NCBI GenBank assembly: GCA_050013055.1
Contig: JBEKGC010000005.1
Span: 1 to 64,000 of the forward strand
DNA from: Palsa-504 sp050013055
GTDB taxonomy: Bacteria; Actinomycetota; Actinomycetes; Streptosporangiales; Streptosporangiaceae
Direction of reading: 5' to 3'
Length of the DNA: 64,000 bases
Below the pieces are notes generated by a model that did not search any database, was not told the DNA's origin, and saw only the letters and a program-made list of their open reading frames with translations. Shown piece after piece: positions 8,167 through 16,488 of this stretch (positions are counted from its first letter, which is position 1; every line of letters begins with the position of its first letter). Both the position numbers and the translations under genes were made by a program.

Positions 8167-9591
8167 ATGGTGCGGTCGAAGAAACTTGCTGGCCTCGTGC
8201 TGGCCGCGGGCCTGGTGGCCGGCGGCCTCGCCTCGTCGTCCGTGGCCGCGTCGGCCACCTCGGCCTGCGGCGGCTCCGGCTCTGTGAGCACGCTGAACGG
8301 AACGTTGTCCGACGGCGCCACCTACCTGATTCAGTGCCCGGCGGGAGCCTGGAACGGGACCCTGTACCTGTACAGCCACGGCTATGTCGTTCCCGGCGCG
8401 GCCAACCCGGCCCAGGACGCGGGCGACCCGGTGACCGCCGCCTGGATGCTGGCCCACGGCTACGCGCTCGCGGGTTCGTCGTACTCCAGCACCGGCTGGG
8501 CCATCGCACAGGCCCTGCCCGACCAGATCAGCACCCTGGATACCTTCGACCACACTTACGGCCGGCCCAGGACCACGGTGGCCTGGGGGCACTCGCTCGG
8601 CGGCATCATCACGGCCGGCTTGCTGCAGGACGACCCGAGCCGGTTCGACGCCGCGCTGCCGATGTGCGGCGTGCTGTCCGGTGGCGTGGCGACCTGGAAC
8701 ACCGCGCTTGACGGGGCCTTCGCGTTCGCCCGGCTGATCGACCCCTCGGTCCAGGTCACCGGCATCACCAACCCCACGGCCAACCTGGCCAACGCCGAGG
8801 CCGCGATAGCCAAGGCGCAGCAGACCGCCACGGGCCGGGCCCGGCTGGCCCTGGTGGCGGCGCTCTCCGACACTCCCGGCTGGTTCACCCCGCTGTCCGC
8901 CGAACCCGCGGCCACCGACTACGCCGCTCAGGAGCAGAATCAATACCTCTGGGACACCGAGGTGACCTTCCCGTTCATCTTCGCCTTCCGGGCCGACCTG
9001 GAGGCCAAGGCGGGCGGGAACCCGTCCTGGAACACCGGCGTGAACTACGCCAGCGACCTGGCCAAGTCCGCCGACGCCACAGAAGTCAAGGCGCTGTACC
9101 GCAGCGCCGGGCTGAGCCTGGGCCAGGACGTTCGGACGCTGAACGACTCCCAGCGGATCAGCGCCGATCCGGCCGCGGTGTCCTGGCTGACTCGAAACAT
9201 CGTCTTCAACGGTGACATCTCGGTTCCGGTGCTGACCATGCACACCACCGGCGACGGCCTGGTCGTGCCGGAGAACGAGCAGGCTTACCGGGCTGCCGTC
9301 GACCGGGCCGGCCGGGGTGCCCTGCTGCGGCAGATCTTCGTGGCCCGCGCCGGGCACTGCGCGTTCACCCCGGCCGAGACCATCACCGCCGTCCAGACGC
9401 TGGAGAACCGCCTCGCCACCGGGCGGTGGCACGTGCCGTCCCCGGCCGGCCTGAACACCGAGGCGGCCGCGCTCGGGCCCCAGGACAACATCTACGCCGT
9501 GGGCGGGACCGTCTACCCGACCGCGCCGGCCTTCACCAGCTTCACCCCGGCCCGCTACCTGCGGCCGTACGACCTGCGGCCCTGGCCGTAA
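8167..9591 (+). CDS. Secreted alpha/beta hydrolase
   Basis: 474 residues. The N-terminus MVRSKKLAGLVLAAGLVAGG is a Sec signal peptide with a likely cleavage around Ala-Ser-Ala (27-30). The mature part has the alpha/beta-hydrolase nucleophile elbow GHSLGG, a candidate acid in TTGDGLVVP and a candidate His in AGHCAF, giving a full catalytic triad. The substrate is unknown; an esterase or peptidase-like role is possible. It stands alone between a MarR gene and the convergent ABC1 gene, with only 7 bp to the latter. Confidence 0.8.
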   Translation: MVRSKKLAGLVLAAGLVAGGLASSSVAASATSACGGSGSVSTLNGTLSDGATYLIQCPAGAWNGTLYLYSHGYVVPGAANPAQDAGDPVTAAWMLAHGYALAGSSYSSTGWAIAQALPDQISTLDTFDHTYGRPRTTVAWGHSLGGIITAGLLQDDPSRFDAALPMCGVLSGGVATWNTALDGAFAFARLIDPSVQVTGITNPTANLANAEAAIAKAQQTATGRARLALVAALSDTPGWFTPLSAEPAATDYAAQEQNQYLWDTEVTFPFIFAFRADLEAKAGGNPSWNTGVNYASDLAKSADATEVKALYRSAGLSLGQDVRTLNDSQRISADPAAVSWLTRNIVFNGDISVPVLTMHTTGDGLVVPENEQAYRAAVDRAGRGALLRQIFVARAGHCAFTPAETITAVQTLENRLATGRWHVPSPAGLNTEAAALGPQDNIYAVGGTVYPTAPAFTSFTPARYLRPYDLRPWP

Positions 9592-9598
9592 GGACTTT

Positions 9599-11065
9599 TT
9601 ACCGAACGACCTGGCCTGCGTGCCCGGCCTCTCGCCGGCTCGCCTGCCAGGTAGTCTCGGCCGCGCCCATCGGCGTGCACGCGGGACCGCGCACGAACGG
9701 CCAGATCTCCTCCGCGATGCAGCGCCAGTCCGCGGTCGCGGAGAGCTCGCCGAGCAGGGCGAACAGGCCCAGGTTGATCCGCTGCAGGATCACGTAGGAG
9801 CGGGGGATGGCCGCGTACGGGGTCAGCGGGCTGCGGAAGTCGAAGAACCGCCGGCTGACCGCGGAGGCGTACTCCCCGGTCATGGTCCGTAGTCCCCGCT
9901 CCCGCACCGTGTCGTAGAACAGGGCCATGTGCTCGATGATCTCGTCCGTGGGCAGCGGCGTGTCCGGCATGAGGAAGCCGGCCTGCACCATGGCCGCGCG
10001 GAAGGCTTCCGGGTCGTTCTCCACGCACAGATGCTTGACCATCTCCACCAGCGGCCGCAGTTCGTCGTCGGTGAAGTGCTTGACCAGCCCGAAATCCAGG
10101 AACGTCACCCGGCCACCGCCATGGAACAGGTAGTTGCCCGGATGCGGGTCGCCGTTGAAGGCGTGCATCTCGTACAGGCTGCGGAAGACGAAGCGGTAGA
10201 TCGTCTCCGCGGCCAGGTCGCGCTCGGCCTGGGACCAGCTGGCCAGCTCGGCGAACCGCGCGCCGTCGGCCAGGTCGCTTGTCACCAGGCGGCGGGTGGA
10301 AAGCTCCTCGACGATGCCGGGAACGTGGATCGTCGGGTGGCCTTCGTAGTAGCGGGCGAACAGCTGCTGGTTGCGGGCCTCGGCGCGGTAGTCGAGCTCC
10401 TCGGTGATGCGTTCGGTCAGCTCCGCGAGCAGCGCGTCGACGTCCTGGCTCGGTGCGGTGATCTTGAGCATCCGGCGCAGCAGGCCGACGTTGCCCAGGT
10501 CGGCCGCGATGGTCTCGGCGATGCCCGGGTACTGGACCTTCACCGCGACCGCCCGCCCGTCGAGGGTCATCGCGCGGTGCACCTGGCCGATCGACGCGGC
10601 CGCGATGGGTACCGGATCCCAGGTCGCGAAGGCCTGCTCCGGCGGCAGGCCGAGTTCTTCCGTGACGACGCGGGCGGCCAGCTCGGGGCTCATCGGCGGC
10701 ACGCTGTCCTGCAGCCGGCTCAGCGTCCGGCGGGCGGCCGGCGTCAGGCCGTCGTCGACGTAGCTGGCCATCTGGCCCAGCTTCATCAACACGCCCTTCA
10801 TCGTCCCCAAGGTGGTGGCGACGTCCTCGGCGGTCTGCAAGGCCAGGTCGTTCCGCAGCTGCTGCCGGTGCTCGCCCGCGGTGGCGAACAGCTTCGGCGC
10901 GCTGCTCGCGTACCGCACGCCGCCGCGCGCGGCGAGCCGCAGGGCCGCCATCCCGCGCTCTACCCGCAGGCGGCCGATCCGGCGGCGGGTCTCCGCCAGG
11001 CCCGCGATCGACACCAGGCCAAGCACCGCCGCGGCGGCGACCTTCCTGCGCCGTCCCGGCCTCAC
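9599..11065 (-). CDS. ABC1/AarF (UbiB-like) atypical kinase-family protein
   Basis: 488 residues with a short N-terminal hydrophobic/basic stretch and the ABC1 kinase-like domain: the KLGQMASYVDD (KxGQ) motif, the Ala-rich loop AAASIGQVHRA, VAVKVQYPG, FNGDPHPGNYLF and the metal-binding FLDFGLVKHF. These proteins support quinone or other isoprenoid lipid biosynthesis through an atypical ATPase activity. In menaquinone-only actinomycetes the exact partner is unknown. It is the last gene of a minus-strand operon, overlapping the MpaB-like gene by 4 nt. Confidence 0.88.
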   Translation of the reverse strand: MRPGRRRKVAAAAVLGLVSIAGLAETRRRIGRLRVERGMAALRLAARGGVRYASSAPKLFATAGEHRQQLRNDLALQTAEDVATTLGTMKGVLMKLGQMASYVDDGLTPAARRTLSRLQDSVPPMSPELAARVVTEELGLPPEQAFATWDPVPIAAASIGQVHRAMTLDGRAVAVKVQYPGIAETIAADLGNVGLLRRMLKITAPSQDVDALLAELTERITEELDYRAEARNQQLFARYYEGHPTIHVPGIVEELSTRRLVTSDLADGARFAELASWSQAERDLAAETIYRFVFRSLYEMHAFNGDPHPGNYLFHGGGRVTFLDFGLVKHFTDDELRPLVEMVKHLCVENDPEAFRAAMVQAGFLMPDTPLPTDEIIEHMALFYDTVRERGLRTMTGEYASAVSRRFFDFRSPLTPYAAIPRSYVILQRINLGLFALLGELSATADWRCIAEEIWPFVRGPACTPMGAAETTWQASRREAGHAGQVVR

Positions 11066-11955
11066 GCCTTCCCCGCCGAACGCGCCCGCAGGGCGATCCG
11101 CTGCCGGGCCTCAAGGACGCCAGGCTCGCCGAGGAACACCGCATCGAGCACGCCGAGGGCCTGCCGGATCTCGTTCCTGCGCTCGGCCGTCACCGGCGCG
11201 GGCAGCTGGTACCCGTACGCTGCGATGGCCCACCCGGGCAGCGTGGCGATCGAGGCGTCCCTGATGTCCTGCCACAGCTCGGCGAGGTCGGAATCCAGGC
11301 CGGGCGGGTCGAGCAGGTAGCTCATCGACTCGGCGGCCGCGGGCGTGCACCGCAGCTCGGGACGGACATCGGCGACGTACCGGTCGAGCTCGGCCACGCT
11401 GGCCGGGATGATCTCGCGCGGCACCCCGAGAAGCTCGGCCGCGATCGCCATCTCGCGGACGTAGGCGTCGGCGTCGGCGTCGGTCAGCGGCGTGCCGAAC
11501 AGCCGCCCGGCGGCCAGGCCGGAGTCGACCAGGGCCGCGTGCACCCAGAGCAGCAGCGCGGGATCGCCGGCCGCATACGGCAGGCCGGTCACCGTGTCCA
11601 CGCCTTGCACCCGGGTGTGGATCGCCCGCACCCGCTCCGCTACCCGAGTCGCGCTCGCCCGGTCACCGAAGGTGACGATGGCCTCGTACGCGGAGGTCGC
11701 CGCGAGCCGGCCGACCGGGTCGCGGCGCCAGTCGCTGTGCTGGTCCACGCCGGCCATCGCCAGCGGGTGCAGCGCCTGCATCAGCAGCGAGCGCAGCCCG
11801 GCGACCGGCGCGGACAGGTCACTGGCGACCCGCCAGGTCACGCTGGCAGGCCCGAAAAACCCGTCGTCCTCGGGCTGGTCAGGTACAGCGGCCACGTAAG
11901 CGGCCGCGGACCGCTCGACCAGCCCGCTCATGGCGGCGGACGGCTCAGCGGTCAT
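11062..11955 (-). CDS. MpaB-like (DUF2236) oxygenase-family protein
   Basis: 297 residues matching the DUF2236 / latex-clearing-protein-like helical haem family. Visible elements are MQALHPLAMAGVDQHSDW with conserved His residues, DPVGRL, and the DPALLLWVHAALVDS segment. Haem-binding candidates are the His residues in those motifs. The biochemical role is unknown; related proteins are oxygenases in actinomycetes and fungi. Overlaps both operon neighbours by 4 nt, so the PIG-L deacetylase, this protein and the ABC1 kinase are probably co-translated. Confidence 0.82.
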   Translation of the reverse strand: MTAEPSAAMSGLVERSAAAYVAAVPDQPEDDGFFGPASVTWRVASDLSAPVAGLRSLLMQALHPLAMAGVDQHSDWRRDPVGRLAATSAYEAIVTFGDRASATRVAERVRAIHTRVQGVDTVTGLPYAAGDPALLLWVHAALVDSGLAAGRLFGTPLTDADADAYVREMAIAAELLGVPREIIPASVAELDRYVADVRPELRCTPAAAESMSYLLDPPGLDSDLAELWQDIRDASIATLPGWAIAAYGYQLPAPVTAERRNEIRQALGVLDAVFLGEPGVLEARQRIALRARSAGKA

Positions 11956-12800
11956 GTGGTCTGTCCCGGCGGCCGCAACCCTGCGAACAGGTCGTCCTCG
12001 GGGAGCGGAGCCCCGGTGGTATCGCTCACCCGGATGAAGTGCTCGTGGCCGAAGGCCGCCTCGGCGATCTCCTCAGGGATCTTGCTGAACCACGACTCGG
12101 CGATCTGGCTGTGGTGGGCCAGCAGCGCCTCGCGCTTGCGGCCCAGGACCGGCCGGATGTCCACGGAGGTGGTGATGCGCCCCTCGGACGCGGCCGCTTG
12201 CCGCTGGGCTTCCGGGTCCATGTCCTCGAAGTTGGGCACCTCCGCGCCGAGGTCGCGCAGCGCCTCCCAGATCTTGCGCCAGTCACTGCGGCGCATGGCG
12301 GTGAGGTACAACTTGGCGGCGAGGCCGCTGCGGGCGAACGCAGCCTGCGCCGCCCGGCTCGCGTGCACGTGATCGGGGTGCTGGTAGGGGCCCTTATCGT
12401 CGTAGGTGATCAGCACCTGGGGCCGGTACTGCTCGATCAGGCCGGATATCCTCGCGGCCACGTCGGCCTCGGGGACGTTGCAGAACGCGTCAGGGCGGTC
12501 CTTGTAGTCCCACTCCGGCATGCCTGAATCGTGGTAACCGAGCAGCTCAAGGTGGCTGACGTCGAGGATCGCGCAGGCTTCGCGCAGCTCGGCGAGGCGA
12601 TGCTCGGCCACCGCCTGCTCCTCGTGCCCGTCGCCGCCTGGCTTGATCCCGCCCGGCGCGTCACCGAACTCGCCGTTGGTGCAGGTCACGACCACGGTCT
12701 GGATGCCCTGGGCGGAGTAGGCGGCCAGCACGCCGCCGGTGCTTGACGCTTCGTCGTCGGGGTGCGCGTGGACGGCCATCATCGTGAGCGTTTCTGACAT
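11952..12800 (-). CDS. PIG-L/LmbE-family N-acetylglucosaminyl deacetylase (MshB/Mca-like)
   Basis: 282 residues with the zinc site of the family: AHPDDE near the N-terminus and HPDH at about residues 149-152, plus TNGEFGD and LGYHDSGM. Members hydrolyse N-acyl-glucosamine amides, including MshB and Mca of mycothiol metabolism. The sequence fits the broad actinobacterial family, but I cannot assign it to MshB or Mca. First gene of a three-gene overlapping operon. The 81-bp region before its ATG (12800) up to the next gene holds its promoter but no clear consensus. Confidence 0.85.
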   Translation of the reverse strand: MSETLTMMAVHAHPDDEASSTGGVLAAYSAQGIQTVVVTCTNGEFGDAPGGIKPGGDGHEEQAVAEHRLAELREACAILDVSHLELLGYHDSGMPEWDYKDRPDAFCNVPEADVAARISGLIEQYRPQVLITYDDKGPYQHPDHVHASRAAQAAFARSGLAAKLYLTAMRRSDWRKIWEALRDLGAEVPNFEDMDPEAQRQAAASEGRITTSVDIRPVLGRKREALLAHHSQIAESWFSKIPEEIAEAAFGHEHFIRVSDTTGAPLPEDDLFAGLRPPGQTT

Positions 12801-12881
12801 GCTTCCAGACTGCCCGATGAGCTCGCGATTCTCCGCACCGGGGCCGGCCGGAGCCGGCGGCCGTATGGGTCCTTAGCAGTT

Positions 12882-13490
12882 TTATTGGACTCGAAATGTA
12901 CCTAATCCCGCGCCGACGGCGGCGAGCATGGCCAGCATGAAGGTGGCCAGGGCGGCGAAACCATGGCCGACAGGAACAAGCGGAGCCAGCCGGAGCCTGG
13001 GCCTGCGGCGGACAGGAAACGGGTTGGCCAGCAAGCTGGCGATCATCTCATCGGTGACCGTGCCGTCTCCGGCCGCGGGCGGCTGGGCGCCCGGCCGCCC
13101 GGCCGCGGCCGCGGGAACCGCGATGGGGTAAGGAGTCCACAGGGTGACCGTGCAGATGCCCAGGGCGATAGCGGCGGCGATGAGGGCCAGCCCGAGCCAG
13201 GCCAGCACGTGCCAGCCCGTCCGCGTGTAAACGGCCCAGACCAGCAGCCCGGTCAGCGCGACCGCGGCATGACCGAACACGACCGCGGGCGGCACCCCGA
13301 CCCCGGTGGCGCGCTGAACCCGCAGGCCACCTCGGGCCACCCAGGTGCGCAGCATGTAGCCGCCGAGGCTGGCGGTGAGCAGCCAGGCGATCAGCGCGGC
13401 GAGAGCAAGCGGACGGCCGGGGAAAACCGATGATGTTCCCTGACTTGCCCGGGCCGCGGCCAGGCCGCCGGTCAGCAGGAGGACGGCCAC
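12882..13490 (-). CDS. Conserved membrane protein, function unknown
   Basis: 202 residues with GTG start at 13490. Four to five hydrophobic segments: about residues 1-14, 27-48, 68-87, 93-118 and 178-198. A cytoplasmic loop of about 50 residues rich in Pro, Ala and Arg separates the last two. The segment PVGHGFAALATFMLAMLAAVGAG resembles the ends of small actinobacterial DUF membrane proteins. No enzymatic motif was recognised. It lies on the same strand as, and 63 bp downstream of, the small zinc-finger gene. Confidence 0.7.
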   Translation of the reverse strand: MAVLLLTGGLAAARASQGTSSVFPGRPLALAALIAWLLTASLGGYMLRTWVARGGLRVQRATGVGVPPAVVFGHAAVALTGLLVWAVYTRTGWHVLAWLGLALIAAAIALGICTVTLWTPYPIAVPAAAAGRPGAQPPAAGDGTVTDEMIASLLANPFPVRRRPRLRLAPLVPVGHGFAALATFMLAMLAAVGAGLGTFRVQ

Positions 13491-13553
13491 GAAGAAGCGA
13501 TCATGCTCACACCCGCGGAGCGTACTCGTGCGGGCGGCGAGGCGGAAGTCCGC

Positions 13554-13733
13554 TCAGCGCCTGGATTCCGGCGCCTCGGTGAGGGCTTCCGGATGCGCCC
13601 GGTGGTAATGCTGGGTCAGCACCGTGCTCGCCTGGCCGGGCCGGTAGGCGAGAGTGCGCCCGCACACCTCACAACGCGTCACAGGAAGCCGGGTCACCGT
13701 CACCGGGAAGCGAGAAGATTCTGACCTGCTCAT
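13554..13733 (-). CDS. Small zinc-finger protein (59 aa)
   Basis: A short minus-strand frame with ATG (13731-13733) and TGA, encoding 59 residues. It contains CEVCGRTLAY followed by TVLTQHYHRAHPE, a CxxC...HxxxH arrangement that looks like a C2H2-type or zinc-ribbon finger. The metal-ligand spacing and the clean start and stop support a real gene despite its size. It lies upstream of the membrane protein gene on the same strand. Possible roles include DNA binding or a zinc-dependent protein contact. No family was recognised. Confidence 0.6.
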   Translation of the reverse strand: MSRSESSRFPVTVTRLPVTRCEVCGRTLAYRPGQASTVLTQHYHRAHPEALTEAPESRR

Positions 13734-13877
13734 TGGGTCACATCATGCCGGTTCTTACTATCCACCATGGTAAGCGGCCGGGCGCGCCGGAATCTTTGGG
13801 CGACACGCCACGGATGTTCCGGTCTTGTCGCCAGCCAGCGAACAGACTGGGACTATGCATCCCCATGACAACCCCCG

Positions 13878-15332
13878 GTGGGCATGCCAGCTCTCCCGAT
13901 TTCCGGCCCGATTTCCGGCCCGACTCCCGGATCGACTGACGCGACCGGCGCGACTGACGGGACCGACGGGACCGACGGGAGGCCGCCGATGACGGCGTCC
14001 GGCGTGCGCTTCGGCGGCCGCCCGGCCGCGGGGCCGGCCGGCTCCGGGGTCTCCGCGGGCGGTAGCGGTCTGCCCGACCTGGACAGTGACGCCGACCCGC
14101 TGGTCCTGGGCGGAGTGCGGGACCGGATCGGCATGTGGCGGGCCCTGCTCGACCGGCCGCTGACGTCCTACTACCTGGTCCTCGGCCTCACCGTGCTGCT
14201 GCTCGGGCTCGGCCTGGTCATGGTGCAGTCCACGGGGTCGGTGGCCGACCTGTCCGCGGGGCTTGCGGCCTGGTCGGACTTCAAGAAGCAACTGCTCGGA
14301 GCGGCTTTCGGCCTGCCGCTTATGTGGCTGGCGGCGCGCTCGTCACCGCGGTTGTTCCGCGCCTTCGCCTACCCGCTGCTCGCGGTCTCCGTGGTCGGGC
14401 TCGGGCTCACGCTGATCCACGGCGTCGGCGTTTCGCAGAACGGCGCGGCCCGGTGGATATCGATCGGCGGACAGCAGATCCAGCCGTCAGAGATAGCCAA
14501 GCTCGCCCTGGTGGTGTGGGGCGCCGACCTGCTGGCTCGTAAGGAGAAGCTGGGCCAGCTCGCCGACTGGCGGCACATGCTCGTGCCGCTCATGCCGGGC
14601 GCGGGCCTGCTGTGCCTGCTCGTGATGACCGGGCACGACCTGGGCACCACGTTCATCCTGATGGTCATCTTCCTGGCGCTGCTCTGGGTCATCGGCACGC
14701 CCGGGCGGGTCTTCACCGGGTTGCTGATCCTGATGACCCTGGCCATGCTCCTCATGATCGTCTCGGAGAAGTACCGCTTCGAGCGCATGGTGGGCTACCT
14801 CAATCAGGGGGGCAATGTCACCGGTGCGAACTGGCAGGGCGTGCACGGGAAGTACGCGCTCGGCTCGGGCGGCATCTTCGGCGTGGGCCTCGGCGCCAGC
14901 CGGGAGAAGTGGGGCTACGTACCCGAATCCACCACGGACTTCATCTTCGCCATCATCGGCGAGGAGCTCGGGCTCGTCGGCACGCTCTGCGTGACCGCGC
15001 TGTACGGCGGGCTGGCCTTCGCCGGGCTCCGGATCGCCCGGCGGGTGCCCGACATCTTCTCCCGGCTGGCCGCCACCGCCATCACCGCCTGGATCGTCGT
15101 GCAGGCCGTGGTGAACATCGGCGCGGTGATCGGCGTCCTGCCTATCACCGGGGTCCCGCTTCCGCTGGTCTCGGCCGGGCTGTCGTCCTTGCTGGCGACC
15201 TTGATCGCGCTTGGCATGCTCCTGTCCTTCGCCCGGCTCGAACCCGGTGCCCGCGAGGCTTTGGCCGCACGCGGCCCCGGCTGGCCGCTCCGCGTTCTAA
15301 GCTGGCTCGGTCTATCAAAGCGCCGACGATAA
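13878..15332 (+). CDS. ftsW: Peptidoglycan glycosyltransferase FtsW
   Basis: SEDS-family polymerase that builds septal glycan from lipid II with FtsI. The N-terminal tail (about 95 residues) is Gly/Thr/Asp-rich. About ten membrane helices follow, with ARWISIGGQQIQPSEIAKLAL, GHDLGTT, GVGLGASREKWGYVPESTTDFIFAIIGEELG and GVPLPLVSAG. The last motif reads SAGLSS where GGSS is common, a mild change. GTG start at 13878, with an in-frame ATG at 13884. It is cut off from mraY by the 7.2 kb insert, so it probably needs its own promoter in the 144 bp upstream. murG follows after 25 nt. Confidence 0.94.
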   Translation: MGMPALPISGPISGPTPGSTDATGATDGTDGTDGRPPMTASGVRFGGRPAAGPAGSGVSAGGSGLPDLDSDADPLVLGGVRDRIGMWRALLDRPLTSYYLVLGLTVLLLGLGLVMVQSTGSVADLSAGLAAWSDFKKQLLGAAFGLPLMWLAARSSPRLFRAFAYPLLAVSVVGLGLTLIHGVGVSQNGAARWISIGGQQIQPSEIAKLALVVWGADLLARKEKLGQLADWRHMLVPLMPGAGLLCLLVMTGHDLGTTFILMVIFLALLWVIGTPGRVFTGLLILMTLAMLLMIVSEKYRFERMVGYLNQGGNVTGANWQGVHGKYALGSGGIFGVGLGASREKWGYVPESTTDFIFAIIGEELGLVGTLCVTALYGGLAFAGLRIARRVPDIFSRLAATAITAWIVVQAVVNIGAVIGVLPITGVPLPLVSAGLSSLLATLIALGMLLSFARLEPGAREALAARGPGWPLRVLSWLGLSKRRR

Positions 15333-15357
15333 GCGCCGGGCAGTTCAGGAACGTGAC

Positions 15358-16488
15358 ATGAGGGTAATGCTTGCCGGCGGCGGGTCCGCCGGTCATATCG
15401 AACCAGCCCTGGCGCTGGCGGACGCGCTGCGCCGTATCGATCCCGGTGCCCAGATCACCTGCCTGGGCACGGAACGGGGCCTGGAGACGCGGCTGATCCC
15501 GCTGCGCGGATACAAGCTTGAGCTCATCCCCGCGGTGCCGATGCCCAGGTCGGTCACGCCGAAGCTGCTCACCGTCCCCGGCCGGCTGGCCGGCGCCGTC
15601 AACGCGGCCGCCGCCGCCCTGGACCGGACCGGGGCGCAGGTGCTCGTCGGGTTTGGCGGATACGTCGCGACCCCGGCCTACCTGGCGGCCAGGCGCCGCG
15701 GTGTGCCGATCGTGGTGCACGAGGCGAACCCCAAGCCTGGCTTGGCCAACCGGCTCGGGGCCAGGTTTACCACCCACGTGTTCACCGGTCATCCGGACGC
15801 CCAGCTCAGGAACGCCAAGTACCTCGGCATCCCGATCAGGCGCGAGATCGCCGAGCTCGACCGGCTCGGGCTCGGCGACAAAGCGCGCGCCCATTTCGGC
15901 CTGCGTCCCGACCTGCCTGTGCTGCTCGTGACCGGCGGGTCGCAGGGCGCCCGCTCGATCAACGCCGCGGTGTTCGGCGCGGCCGGGTGGCTGCGCGACG
16001 CCGGCGTCCAGGTCCTGCACATCATCGGCCCGCGTAACGGCCACGACGCCCCGGTGACCGAGAAGGGGACCGCGCGGGTCCCCTACGTGGCCTCGCCCTA
16101 CATCGACCGGATGGACCTGGCCTACGCGGCGGCGGACTTCGTGCTGTGCCGGGCCGGCGCGATGACCTGCGCCGAGCTCACCGCCGTCGGCCTGCCGGCC
16201 GCCTACGTGCCGCTCCCCATCGGCAACGGCGAACAGCGGCTGAACGCGCTGCCGATCGTGCAACACGGCGGGGGCATGCTCGTGGCCGACAATGAGCTGA
16301 CCCCCGAGTGGATCCGCGACACCCTGCTGCCCGTGCTCGTCAACATCGACCAGGTGGCGGACATGTCGGAAGCGGCCGCCTCGCTCGGGCGCGGCGACGC
16401 GGACCGCTGGCTGGCCGAGGCGGTCATCGAGATTGTGGAGGGCACGGGTGGAAACCCACATGCTCAAGGACCTGCTCAGGCCGGCTGA
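15358..16488 (+). CDS. murG: UDP-GlcNAc:undecaprenyl-PP-MurNAc-pentapeptide transferase MurG
   Basis: Membrane-associated GT-B glycosyltransferase that converts lipid I to lipid II. N-terminal GGGSAGHIEPALALA, the GFGGYVATPAYLAA and VHEANPKPGLANR motifs, the TGGSQGARSIN loop, and the UDP-GlcNAc site CRAGAMTCAEL...GNGEQRLNA all match the family. 376 residues. The C-terminus overlaps the murC start by about 41 nt. Confidence 0.96.
   Translation: MRVMLAGGGSAGHIEPALALADALRRIDPGAQITCLGTERGLETRLIPLRGYKLELIPAVPMPRSVTPKLLTVPGRLAGAVNAAAAALDRTGAQVLVGFGGYVATPAYLAARRRGVPIVVHEANPKPGLANRLGARFTTHVFTGHPDAQLRNAKYLGIPIRREIAELDRLGLGDKARAHFGLRPDLPVLLVTGGSQGARSINAAVFGAAGWLRDAGVQVLHIIGPRNGHDAPVTEKGTARVPYVASPYIDRMDLAYAAADFVLCRAGAMTCAELTAVGLPAAYVPLPIGNGEQRLNALPIVQHGGGMLVADNELTPEWIRDTLLPVLVNIDQVADMSEAAASLGRGDADRWLAEAVIEIVEGTGGNPHAQGPAQAG

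Noticed and set aside
9555..11144. 529-residue minus-strand frame over the ABC1 gene
   Set aside because: Same strand but other frame; all kinase motifs belong to the 9599-11065 frame.
6669..13877. Insert considered as a transposon or genomic island
   Set aside because: No transposase, integrase, tRNA or flanking repeats were seen; base composition looks like the surroundings.
13865..13939. Upstream ATG frame (24 codons) overlapping the ftsW start
   Set aside because: Low-complexity short frame overlapping ftsW; the ftsW frame explains the region.
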